Positions 1-4,908 of a stretch of 5,471 nucleotides of DNA are shown piece after piece. Source of the stretch: an uncultured Ruminococcus sp. (GTDB lineage Bacteria > Bacillota > Clostridia > Oscillospirales > Acutalibacteraceae); contig CACYDY010000326.1 of the NCBI GenBank assembly GCA_902773245.1, forward strand, positions 1 to 5,471, given 5' to 3'. A program made the translations under genes and the position numbers. The notes beneath the pieces were generated by a model. That model saw only the letters and a list, made by a program, of their open reading frames with translations, was not told the origin of the DNA and ran no database searches. Position 1 is the stretch's first letter. The number at the start of each line of letters is the position of its first letter.

Positions 1-47
1 ACCTTGCACTTGTCACAAATTTTCTTTACAGAAGGTCTGACTTTCAT
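1..47 (-). CDS. rpmJ: 50S ribosomal protein L36, 5' part (partial at window edge)
   Basis: L36 is the smallest large-subunit protein and binds 23S rRNA. The visible 15 full codons, plus two bases (GT) that any third base turns into Val, read MKVRPSVKKICDKCK-V. This matches the start of Bacillus subtilis L36 almost exactly. Cys11 and Cys14 form the first half of the zinc ribbon, so this is the zinc-binding (C+) form. The remaining residues, about 21 by comparison with the usual 37, lie outside the window. The ATG at 47-45 is the only possible start for this reading. In Firmicutes the next genes would be rpsM, rpsK, rpoA and rplQ. Confidence 0.96.
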   Translation of the reverse strand, partial: MKVRPSVKKICDKCK

Positions 48-156
48 TATATAATCATTCCTTTCAAAAGTAAATAGAATATTGGAATTTTACGGAAAAC
101 GCAACACAAATCTCTTTTCAGTCAAAAAGTTTTCAACTTCGCAAAAAGATTTAGTA
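48..156 (-). promoter_or_regulatory. AT-rich infA-rpmJ spacer with weak promoter-like and hairpin sequences
   Basis: The only gap over 25 bases in the window. On the minus strand, TTGCGT (104-99) and TATTCT (81-76) are 17 bases apart and resemble a poor sigma-A promoter, with 3 and 4 of 6 matches. A short hairpin, AAGTT-GAA-AACTT (139-127), is followed by a few T and may be nested in a TCTTTT (149-144) to AAAAGA (118-113) pairing. No clear terminator is seen. A promoter here would serve rpmJ and the alpha-operon genes expected beyond. This is suggestive only. Confidence 0.25.
59..64 (-). promoter_or_regulatory. Ribosome binding site of rpmJ
   Basis: AAAGGA lies 11 bases before the rpmJ ATG. 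It is weaker in sequence and farther from the start than the other Shine-Dalgarno sequences here. Part of it (GGAAT at 61-57) could pair with ATTCC at 88-84 upstream. Confidence 0.6.
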
Positions 157-375
157 TTACTTACCTCTCCATGTGATTCTTCCCTTAGTGAGGTCATAGG
201 GTGAAAGTTCGACAGTCACCTTATCGCCCGGAAGAATTCGGATGAAATTCATTCTCAGTTTACCTGAGATATGCGCCAATATTACCTTGCCATTTTCGAG
301 TTCCACTTTGAACTTAGTATTCGGCAAAGCCTCAACTACTGTACCTGTCAATTCAAATACGTCCTGCTTAGACAA
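157..375 (-). CDS. infA: Translation initiation factor IF-1 (TTG start)
   Basis: IF1 binds the ribosomal A site of the small subunit during initiation and works with IF2 and IF3. The 72-residue product has exactly the family's length and is a single S1-like OB fold. Visible conserved parts are GTVVEALPNTKFKVELENG at 11-29, the ILAHISGKLRMNFIRILPGDKV stretch at 32-53 and the C-terminal ELSPYDLTKGRITWRGK at 56-72. The start codon is TTG, placed 7 bases after AAGGAGG; ATG starts are usual for this gene. It follows the KOW gene by 12 bases and is itself followed by a 109-base spacer before rpmJ, the largest gap in the window. Confidence 0.98.
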   Translation of the reverse strand: MSKQDVFELTGTVVEALPNTKFKVELENGKVILAHISGKLRMNFIRILPGDKVTVELSPYDLTKGRITWRGK

Positions 376-389
376 AGGAATTCCTCCTT
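375..389 (-). promoter_or_regulatory. Possible hairpin covering the infA Shine-Dalgarno sequence and start
   Basis: In the mRNA, AAGGA (389-385) can pair perfectly with TCCTT (379-375) around a 5-base loop, GGAAT. This would hide most of the Shine-Dalgarno sequence and the first base of the TTG start. The stem has only five pairs, so it may be weak or a chance product of a Shine-Dalgarno sequence followed by its near complement. Confidence 0.3.
383..389 (-). promoter_or_regulatory. Ribosome binding site of infA, overlapping the upstream stop codon
   Basis: AAGGAGG 7 bases before the TTG at 375. It overlaps the TAA stop of the KOW gene (390-388). It fixes TTG as the infA start, because no ATG or GTG lies in frame between it and the conserved protein. 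The AAGGA part can pair with TCCTT at 379-375. Confidence 0.85.
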
Positions 390-627
390 ATTTTTTATCC
401 AGAAATTTTGATAAACTTCTCACAACTTCACGGTTGGTTTTAAATTCCTGCACGACCGTTGAGGTCGGCATAAGATGAATAATTTTTTTCTTTTTGGGCG
501 AATCGACTTTTCTTTGCTTTCCGTTCACTATGTAAGCGAACCTTCCGTCGATCTCCTTTATAATGAAAAAACCGTCCTTGTCACGACCCGCAGTCGCTTT
601 CACGACCTGTCCCACAACATAATCCAC
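388..627 (-). CDS. KOW-domain RNA-binding protein (L14e/L6e/L27e-like, GTG start)
   Basis: A 79-residue basic protein starting DYVVGQVVKATAGRDKDGFFIIKEIDGRFAYIVNG. The segment at about 5-36 fits a KOW motif: a G-Q-V-V strand, the turn A-G-R-D, then F-F-I-I, followed by a second strand pair. A lysine cluster, KVDSPKKKKIIHL, follows at 40-52, which fits binding to RNA. The C-terminal part (53-79) is charged and probably helical. It sits between map and infA, as does Bacillus subtilis ybzG, whose family resembles eukaryotic and archaeal L14e/L6e/L27e proteins. Its exact role is not known to me; context suggests binding to ribosomal RNA or a ribosome-linked role. The start is GTG, supported by GAGGTGG. 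Its TAA stop is part of the infA ribosome binding site (TAAGGAGG). Confidence 0.88.
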   Translation of the reverse strand: MDYVVGQVVKATAGRDKDGFFIIKEIDGRFAYIVNGKQRKVDSPKKKKIIHLMPTSTVVQEFKTNREVVRSLSKFLDKK

Positions 628-631
628 TTTA

Positions 632-638
632 CCACCTC
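632..638 (-). promoter_or_regulatory. Ribosome binding site of the KOW-domain gene
   Basis: GAGGTGG in the gap behind map, with GAGG 7 bases before the GTG at 627. It supports this GTG as the start. The same heptamer precedes the non-ATG start of secY. Confidence 0.75.
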
Positions 639-639
639 G

Positions 640-1392
640 TCAATCAGGCAGAGTCAGGATCACGGGACCTTCGGGCGTTATCGCCAGGGTATGCTCAAAA
701 TGAGCCGATAGTGATCCGTCCTTTGTGACGGCAGTCCACTTGTCGCTGAGAACCTTGACCTCGTGACTTCCCATATTGACCATCGGTTCGATCGCAATAG
801 CCATTCCGGGCAGCAGGCGTGCACCCCGTCCGGGTGCGCCGTAATTTGGTACACTGGGATCCTCGTGTAGTTTCGCACCTACGCCATGGCCGACATAATC
901 TCGTACCACCGAGTAACTGCGAAGTTCGGCATACGTCTGAACAGCATGTCCTATATCTCCGACTCTCGCCCCCGCAACGGCGGCTTCAATTCCCTTGAAC
1001 AAAGCCTCTTCCGTAGTTTTCAAAAGGCGCTGAGCGTCCTTGGTGATGTCACCGCAGGGAAAAGTCCACGCATTGTCGCCGTGAAAGCCGTCGATGAACG
1101 CTCCGACATCAATGCTGACGATATCTCCCTGTTTTAAAACACACTTTTCGCTTGGTATGCCATGGACAACCACGTTATTAACAGAAATACAAGCGCTCGC
1201 CGGAAATCCGCCGTAGCCGAGGAACGAAGGGATCGCTCCCTGTCCCTCGATATACTTTCGGACGATATCGTCGATCTCCTTTGTTGTCACTCCGGGTTCG
1301 ACGGCTTCTCCCGCAAGGCGTAATGCCCTTTGGGAAATGCGTCCGGCTGCTCTCATGAGTTTTAACTCTCTCGCAGTCTTAAGAATTATCAT
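640..1392 (-). CDS. map: Type I methionine aminopeptidase
   Basis: Removes the initiator methionine from nascent proteins after deformylation, when the second residue is small. The 250-residue product is the compact type I form without an N-terminal extension. All catalytic metal ligands are visible: Asp95 (in IVSIDVG), Asp106 (in HGDNAW), His169 (in YVGHGVG), Glu202 (in AIEPM) and Glu233 (in HFEHT). The substrate-contacting histidines are His77 (VVHGIP) and His176 (KLHEDP). The pita-bread fold ends with VLSDKWTAVTKDGSLSAHFEHTLAI at 214-238. The ATG is three bases behind the adk stop, with GAGG as Shine-Dalgarno inside adk. By eye the gene is richer in GC than secY, and its 5' codons are more mixed (AGG, CGC and CCC all occur), as expected for a less strongly expressed gene. 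The KOW gene follows after 12 bases. Confidence 0.97.
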   Translation of the reverse strand: MIILKTARELKLMRAAGRISQRALRLAGEAVEPGVTTKEIDDIVRKYIEGQGAIPSFLGYGGFPASACISVNNVVVHGIPSEKCVLKQGDIVSIDVGAFIDGFHGDNAWTFPCGDITKDAQRLLKTTEEALFKGIEAAVAGARVGDIGHAVQTYAELRSYSVVRDYVGHGVGAKLHEDPSVPNYGAPGRGARLLPGMAIAIEPMVNMGSHEVKVLSDKWTAVTKDGSLSAHFEHTLAITPEGPVILTLPD

Positions 1393-1395
1393 AAA

Positions 1396-2028
1396 TCAAG
1401 CCTCAAGCTCTTTGAAAACCAAAGCAGTTGTGTCAGCGATTTCTTCCTGACCTTCTACAACGGCAAGCTTGTTCTGCTTTGAATAATAATCTTTGAGCGG
1501 CTCTGTTTCGCTGTGATAAACCTCAAGACGAGCCTTAACAGTATCAGGATGGTCATCCTTGCGCTGAACAAGGGCACCTGCACACAGGTCGCAAACGCCG
1601 TCTTTCTTGGGCACCTTGTACTCAAGATGATAGCTTGCGCCGCAGCTTCCGCAGACACGGCGTCCGGACATTCTGCCGATGATTCTCTCGTCAGGTACCT
1701 CGATATCGATTACCTTGTCGATAACAACACCCATCGTATCCAGAGCCTCGGCTTGGGGAATGGTTCTCGGGAAGCCGTCAAGAATGAAGCCGTTCTTGCA
1801 GTCGTCCTCAGCAAGGCGATCCTTGATGATTCCGATCACTACTTCATCCGGAACGAGCTGACCTGCATCCATGAAGGACTTAGCCTTAAGACCCATCTCC
1901 GTACCGGTTTTCAGCGCTTCACGGATAATATTACCCGTGCTGATTGTTGGAATATTAAGATGTTCACAGATTTTCTCTGCCTGAGTTCCTTTGCCCGCAC
2001 CGGGGGCGCCTAAAAGAATAATATTCAT
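1396..2028 (-). CDS. adk: Adenylate kinase, zinc-binding LID type
   Basis: A cytoplasmic enzyme that interconverts ATP plus AMP with two ADP and so keeps adenylate pools in balance. The 210-residue product is the long bacterial form. It has the P-loop GAPGAGKGT at 7-15, the AMP-binding region with STGNIIREA (30-38), and the DGFPRT motif at 84-89. The LID is at about 119-160. It contains CGSC (Cys126, Cys129) and CDLC (Cys146, Cys149), giving a four-cysteine site that should bind structural zinc. The Bacillus enzyme, as I recall it, has aspartate as the fourth ligand. SGRR and the later DDHPDTVKARLEVYHSETEPLKDYY (158-182) supply the conserved arginines. The ATG follows AAGGAG. The TGA stop lies only three bases before map, and the map Shine-Dalgarno sequence is within the last codons. 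Confidence 0.98.
   Translation of the reverse strand: MNIILLGAPGAGKGTQAEKICEHLNIPTISTGNIIREALKTGTEMGLKAKSFMDAGQLVPDEVVIGIIKDRLAEDDCKNGFILDGFPRTIPQAEALDTMGVVIDKVIDIEVPDERIIGRMSGRRVCGSCGASYHLEYKVPKKDGVCDLCAGALVQRKDDHPDTVKARLEVYHSETEPLKDYYSKQNKLAVVEGQEEIADTTALVFKELEA
1401..1404 (-). promoter_or_regulatory. Ribosome binding site of map, inside the 3' end of adk
   Basis: GAGG within the last Leu-Glu-Ala codons of adk lies 8 bases before the map ATG at 1392. It is shorter than the other Shine-Dalgarno sequences in the window, so map is probably translated at a lower level or by ribosomes handed over from adk. Confidence 0.65.
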
Positions 2029-2037
2029 AACTATTAT

Positions 2038-2043
2038 CTCCTT
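2038..2043 (-). promoter_or_regulatory. Ribosome binding site of adk
   Basis: AAGGAG lies 9 bases before the adk ATG, in the 22-base gap behind the secY TGA. I see no promoter-like or terminator-like sequence in this gap, so adk is most likely co-transcribed with secY. Confidence 0.8.
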
Positions 2044-2050
2044 ATCTCTA

Positions 2051-3358
2051 TCAATCCAGGAAGCCTTTGTAATGACGCATCATCATCTGTGATTCAAGCT
2101 GCTTGACCGTATCAAGAGCAACGCCGACAAGAATGATGATCGAAGTTCCGCCGAGAGACATATTTCCCATTGTGGAAATCTTGCCGAAAATAAGCGGTAA
2201 AAGTGCGATCACAGACAAGAACAAAGCTCCGATGAGCGTGATTCTCGACAGGATCTTTGCGATAAAGTCAGTTGTCGGACGACCCGGACGGATTCCGGGA
2301 ATTGTTCCGTTGTTCTGACGAAGATTGTTGGACATTTCTACGGGGTTATACTGAATTGCTGTGTAGAAATAAGCAAACATAATAATTAAAACGAAATAAA
2401 GTACCATGTAGCCAATGCTTGTTGTGTTAAAGAAATTAAAGAAGCTTCCCCAGAAGCCGTCAGTCTTCTTAACAAAAAGATTGATCGTACTTGGAATTGA
2501 AAGAATAGATGAAGCGAAGATGACCGGAAGAACGCCGCCCATTCCGACTTTGATCGGAAGGTGAGTCGACTGACCGCCGTACATCTTTCTGCCCACAACT
2601 CTTTTTGCGTACTGGATCGGAATTCTTCTCTCTGCGTCATTCATAAACGTAATGAGCCAGATAACGAAGAGGAACAGTATCACAAAAATCGGAACGAAGA
2701 AGAAGAACTTCGTCTGTCCCTGAAGCGCCATTTCCCAGTAAGCAACGAGCTGAGTTACAAGCGTTGACATTCTGGAAATAATACCTGCAAAAAGGAGAAT
2801 TGAGATACCGTTTCCGATACCGTGGCTGTTGATCTGCTCGCCAAGCCACATCATTATAGCCGTACCTGCAGTGAATGCAAGAATAATTACGGCACAGGAG
2901 AACACGCCGTTAAATCCGTCTCTCCAATCCTTAACGATGATTCCGGATCTTCTGAGGAAGATGTAGTAAGCTGTTCCCTGAATAAGACCGAGACCGACCG
3001 TTACATATCTTGTGATCGTAGCGATCTTCTTACGGCCCTCGTTTCCTTCCTTAGCCAGCCTCTCCAAAGGAGGAATGGCTACAGCAAGGAGCTGCATGAT
3101 AATGGAACTGTTGATATAAGGCGTGATACCCATAGCGAACAGCGTTGCGTTCGCGAACGCACCACCGGAGAGAAGGTTCTGGAAAGACAGAACATTATCT
3201 CCCGAATACTGCGTCATCAATGCTCCCAAGGCATCAATATCAAGAAACGGAACAGGGATGACCGAACCGATTCTGAAAACTATAATTATAAAAAGCGTAA
3301 AAAGTATCTTTTTCCTGAGATCAGGAATTTTCCAGGCGTTCTGTATTGTTTTAAACAA
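2051..3358 (-). CDS. secY: Preprotein translocase channel subunit SecY (TTG start)
   Basis: SecY is the membrane channel of the general secretion pathway and works with SecE, SecG and the SecA motor or the ribosome. The 435-residue product is of normal length, and its hydrophobic pattern fits ten transmembrane helices. It opens with the cytoplasmic MFKTIQNAWKIPDLRKKI and continues with helix 1 (about 17-35). The plug and helix 2 region lies at 60-91, with SGGAFANATLFAMGITPYI at 64-82. MWLGEQINSHGIGNGISILL at 170-189 is the helix 5 region. The cytoplasmic loop RRIPIQYAKRVVGRKMYGGQ is at 244-263. The YNPVEMSNNLRQNNGTIPGIRPG loop at 337-359 carries the conserved Arg357. The start must be TTG: the preceding in-frame codon is the rplO stop and no ATG occurs before residue 48. 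It ends in TGA, 22 bases before adk, its common partner in Firmicutes. Confidence 0.98.
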   Translation of the reverse strand: MFKTIQNAWKIPDLRKKILFTLFIIIVFRIGSVIPVPFLDIDALGALMTQYSGDNVLSFQNLLSGGAFANATLFAMGITPYINSSIIMQLLAVAIPPLERLAKEGNEGRKKIATITRYVTVGLGLIQGTAYYIFLRRSGIIVKDWRDGFNGVFSCAVIILAFTAGTAIMMWLGEQINSHGIGNGISILLFAGIISRMSTLVTQLVAYWEMALQGQTKFFFFVPIFVILFLFVIWLITFMNDAERRIPIQYAKRVVGRKMYGGQSTHLPIKVGMGGVLPVIFASSILSIPSTINLFVKKTDGFWGSFFNFFNTTSIGYMVLYFVLIIMFAYFYTAIQYNPVEMSNNLRQNNGTIPGIRPGRPTTDFIAKILSRITLIGALFLSVIALLPLIFGKISTMGNMSLGGTSIIILVGVALDTVKQLESQMMMRHYKGFLD

Positions 3359-3802
3359 TTATACCACCTCTGCCTTTCCGCCGACTGCCTCGATTTTCTC
3401 CTTAGCAGACTCAGAAAAAGCAGTTGCTTTAACAGTCAAGCTCTTTGTTAATGTGCCGTTGGATAAAATCTTAACGCCATCAAAAGAGTTCTTAACGATA
3501 CCGGCCTTCAAAAGAGCCTCTGTATCAACTGTTGCTCCGTTCTCGAACTTTTTCTCGAGAGTTCCTACGTTGACAGTAACGATATTCTTAGCAAAAATAT
3601 TGTTAAAGCCTCTCTTAGGAATACGTCTCTGAAGAGGCATCTGGCCGCCTTCAAAGCCCGGACGCATGCCGTGACCTGCTCTTGCCTTCTGTCCCTTGTG
3701 ACCCTTGCCGGCTGTTTTTCCCCAGCCTGAGCCGTGACCTCTTCCGATGCGCTTAGCGTCCTTTTTGGAGCCTGCAGCCGGTGAAAGTTCATGCAACTTC
3801 AT
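3359..3802 (-). CDS. rplO: 50S ribosomal protein L15
   Basis: L15 is a late-assembling 23S rRNA-binding protein of the large subunit. The 147-residue product starts MKLHELSPAAGSKKDAKRIG and has the glycine- and basic-rich RNA-binding extension GRGHGSGWGKTAGKGHKGQKARAG (20-43). This is followed by RPGFEGGQMPLQRRIPKRGFNN (47-68) and a compact C-terminal domain ending GGKAEVV. The start is taken as ATG at 3802, not the in-frame GTG three codons upstream, because the Shine-Dalgarno sequence overlaps that GTG and is correctly spaced for the ATG. Its TAA stop is directly followed, in frame and without any spacer, by the TTG start of secY, and the secY ribosome binding site lies inside its last codons. 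Confidence 0.97.
   Translation of the reverse strand: MKLHELSPAAGSKKDAKRIGRGHGSGWGKTAGKGHKGQKARAGHGMRPGFEGGQMPLQRRIPKRGFNNIFAKNIVTVNVGTLEKKFENGATVDTEALLKAGIVKNSFDGVKILSNGTLTKSLTVKATAFSESAKEKIEAVGGKAEVV
3364..3370 (-). promoter_or_regulatory. Ribosome binding site of secY, inside the 3' end of rplO
   Basis: GAGGTGG lies within the last codons of rplO, with GAGG 8 bases before the TTG at 3358. GAGGTG matches the usual 16S rRNA anti-Shine-Dalgarno sequence without a mismatch. It supports the TTG start, since the next in-frame ATG is 47 codons downstream, inside the conserved protein. Confidence 0.75.
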
Positions 3803-3810
3803 ATATCGCA

Positions 3811-3817
3811 CCTCCTT
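3811..3817 (-). promoter_or_regulatory. Ribosome binding site deciding the rplO start
   Basis: AAGGAGG lies 8 bases before the ATG at 3802-3800. A GTG three codons upstream (3811-3809) is also in frame, but its first base is the last G of this site, so it cannot be the start codon used with it. The ATG start is therefore preferred. Confidence 0.88.
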
Positions 3818-3819
3818 GC

Positions 3820-3999
3820 TTATGCTTCGGTAACCTCGATGAGGTGATTGATTTTCTTGATTTTTCCCTTTGTCTGCGGATTGTCCGGCTGAGTTGTTGT
3901 ATCGCCGATTTTACGCAAACCCAAAGAGTCGGCGGTTGCAATCTGGTCTTTCTTAGCGCCGATAAGACTCTTTACGAGCTTAATGTTGTACTGTGCCAT
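3820..3999 (-). CDS. rpmD: 50S ribosomal protein L30
   Basis: A small large-subunit protein that binds 23S rRNA. The product is 59 residues, equal to Bacillus subtilis L30, and begins MAQYNIKLVKSLIGAKKDQ. It has the family pattern of an N-terminal strand, the K-S-x-I-G turn (residues 10-14), a middle LGLRKIGDTT segment (26-35), and a C-terminal GKIKKINHLIEVTE segment (45-58). The ATG is preceded at 8 bases by AGGGGG (4008-4013), inside the 15-base gap behind rpsE. It ends in TAA, 17 bases before the rplO start. L30 is absent from some bacteria but is expected at this spc-operon position in Firmicutes. Confidence 0.96.
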   Translation of the reverse strand: MAQYNIKLVKSLIGAKKDQIATADSLGLRKIGDTTTQPDNPQTKGKIKKINHLIEVTEA

Positions 4000-4014
4000 A
4001 TTGCTTACCCCCTA

Positions 4015-4512
4015 TTAATATAAATCTTTTACAGAGATGCCGCGTACAGCAGCAACCTCTTCAGCTGAACGAAGTGCGCCAAGACCCTGGAGTGTTGCGC
4101 GAACAACATTGCAGGGATTATTGGAACGAAGAGCCTTTGTTCTGATATCCTTAATGCCGACAGCCTCGATCACCGCACGAACGGGACCGCCTGCGATAAC
4201 TCCGGTACCGGGTGCGGCGGGCTTCATGAGAACTCTGCCTGCGCCGAACTCACCGATGATCTCGTGAGGAATCGTTGTTCCCTTAAGGGAAACCTTGATA
4301 AGGTTCTTCTTAGCATCTTCGATGCCCTTACGAATAGCGTCCGGAACTTCGCCTGCTTTGCCGATTCCGAAGCCTACTGTGCCGTTGCCGTCGCCTACTA
4401 CTACCAAAGCGGCGAACTTAAAGATACGACCGCCCTTAACTGTCTTTGAAACACGGTTGATAGCAACAACGTGTTCCTTCAACTCAATTTCAGTTGCGTC
4501 AATTCTTGCCAA
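4015..4512 (-). CDS. rpsE: 30S ribosomal protein S5 (TTG start)
   Basis: S5 sits in the small subunit near the mRNA entry side and contributes to decoding accuracy and helicase activity. The 165-residue product has the N-terminal double-stranded-RNA-binding-like domain (about 10-73), with the loop VSKTVKGGRIFKF at 21-33 where spectinomycin-resistance changes are known in this family. The VKGG core of that loop is intact, so there is no sign of such a change. The C-terminal domain carries GAGRVLMKPAAPGTGVIAGGPVR and VGIKDIRTKALRSNNPCNVVRATLQGL (about 90-144). Translation must start at TTG: the codon is placed 8 bases after AAGGGAGG and no other start fits. It lies 18 bases behind rplR and 15 bases ahead of rpmD. 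Confidence 0.98.
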   Translation of the reverse strand: MARIDATEIELKEHVVAINRVSKTVKGGRIFKFAALVVVGDGNGTVGFGIGKAGEVPDAIRKGIEDAKKNLIKVSLKGTTIPHEIIGEFGAGRVLMKPAAPGTGVIAGGPVRAVIEAVGIKDIRTKALRSNNPCNVVRATLQGLGALRSAEEVAAVRGISVKDLY

Positions 4513-4520
4513 AGTGATTT

Positions 4521-4528
4521 CCTCCCTT
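4521..4528 (-). promoter_or_regulatory. Ribosome binding site deciding the TTG start of rpsE
   Basis: AAGGGAGG lies 8 bases before a TTG codon at 4512-4510. No ATG or GTG lies in frame between this site and the conserved ARIDATEIELKE sequence, so the Shine-Dalgarno position fixes TTG as the start codon. Confidence 0.85.
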
Positions 4529-4530
4529 AC

Positions 4531-4890
4531 TTAGAACTTGAGGCCGCCCTCACGAGCGCCTTCGGCCAGTTCCTTGACACGGCCGTGATATACATAGCCA
4601 CCTCTGTCAAATACAACATCAGTGATTCCCTTATCGGCAGCTCTCTTAGCGACGAGCTTTCCTACTTCTTTAGCTGCTTCTTTGTTTCCGCCACTCACTG
4701 TGATCTCCTTATCAAGAGAAGATGCACTTGCAAGAGTAACACCGTTGATGTCATCCACGAGCTGAGCGTAGATGTTTGTGTTGGAGCGGAAAACATTCAA
4801 GCGAGGACGCTCGGCAGTACCGCTGATCTTACCGCGTACTCTCTTATGGCGCTTAAGTCTTGCCTTATTTGTATCAGGCTTTTTAACCAT
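4531..4890 (-). CDS. rplR: 50S ribosomal protein L18
   Basis: L18 binds 5S rRNA and helps to dock it, with L5 and L25-type proteins, into the central protuberance of the large subunit. The 119-residue product has the family's usual bacterial length. It has a basic N-terminus (KARLKRHKRVRGKISGT, 9-25), the conserved RPRLNVFRSNTNIYAQLVDD block at 28-47, and the C-terminal DRGGYVYHGRVKELAEGAREGGLKF at 95-119. The ATG start lies 9 bases after AAGGAG (4900-4905), a site that begins in the short gap behind the rplF stop. The next gene, rpsE, follows after 18 bases, the usual order. Nothing is odd about it. Confidence 0.98.
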   Translation of the reverse strand: MVKKPDTNKARLKRHKRVRGKISGTAERPRLNVFRSNTNIYAQLVDDINGVTLASASSLDKEITVSGGNKEAAKEVGKLVAKRAADKGITDVVFDRGGYVYHGRVKELAEGAREGGLKF

Positions 4891-4908
4891 TGTTGTTCAC
4901 TCCTTAAA

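Noticed and set aside
47..58. A mini reading frame Met-Ile-Ile-stop just before rpmJ, whose TAA shares a base with the rpmJ ATG.
   Set aside because: Its ATG is directly next to the AAAGGA site with no spacing, so it is unlikely to be translated. Most likely chance in AT-rich sequence.
120..125. TTGACT on the minus strand as a strong -35 element.
   Set aside because: No acceptable -10 element lies 16 to 18 bases downstream (the sequence there is TGCGTT, GCGTTT or CGTTTT).
122..140. The AAGTT-GAA-AACTT hairpin followed by T residues as an intrinsic terminator after infA.
   Set aside because: The stem has five pairs with only one G-C, and the T run is short and interrupted, so it is too weak to be called a terminator.
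376..385. The perfect palindrome AGGAATTCCT as a protein-binding operator.
   Set aside because: It is short, lies inside the operon in the infA initiation region, and arises from the Shine-Dalgarno sequence next to its partial complement. RNA pairing is the better explanation.
1513..2013. A 166-codon open frame on the plus strand opposite adk.
   Set aside because: It is entirely antisense to adk, whose motifs are complete. No independent evidence of translation.
2822..3451. A 209-codon open frame on the plus strand, opposite secY and rplO.
   Set aside because: It lies fully antisense to the well-conserved secY and rplO genes, its translation resembles no family I know, and no convincing Shine-Dalgarno sequence or operon context supports it.
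3803..3811. A GTG start for rplO, three codons upstream of the ATG.
   Set aside because: Its first base belongs to the AAGGAGG ribosome binding site, so the site could not serve it. The ATG is 8 bases away and matches the family's N-terminus (MKLHEL).
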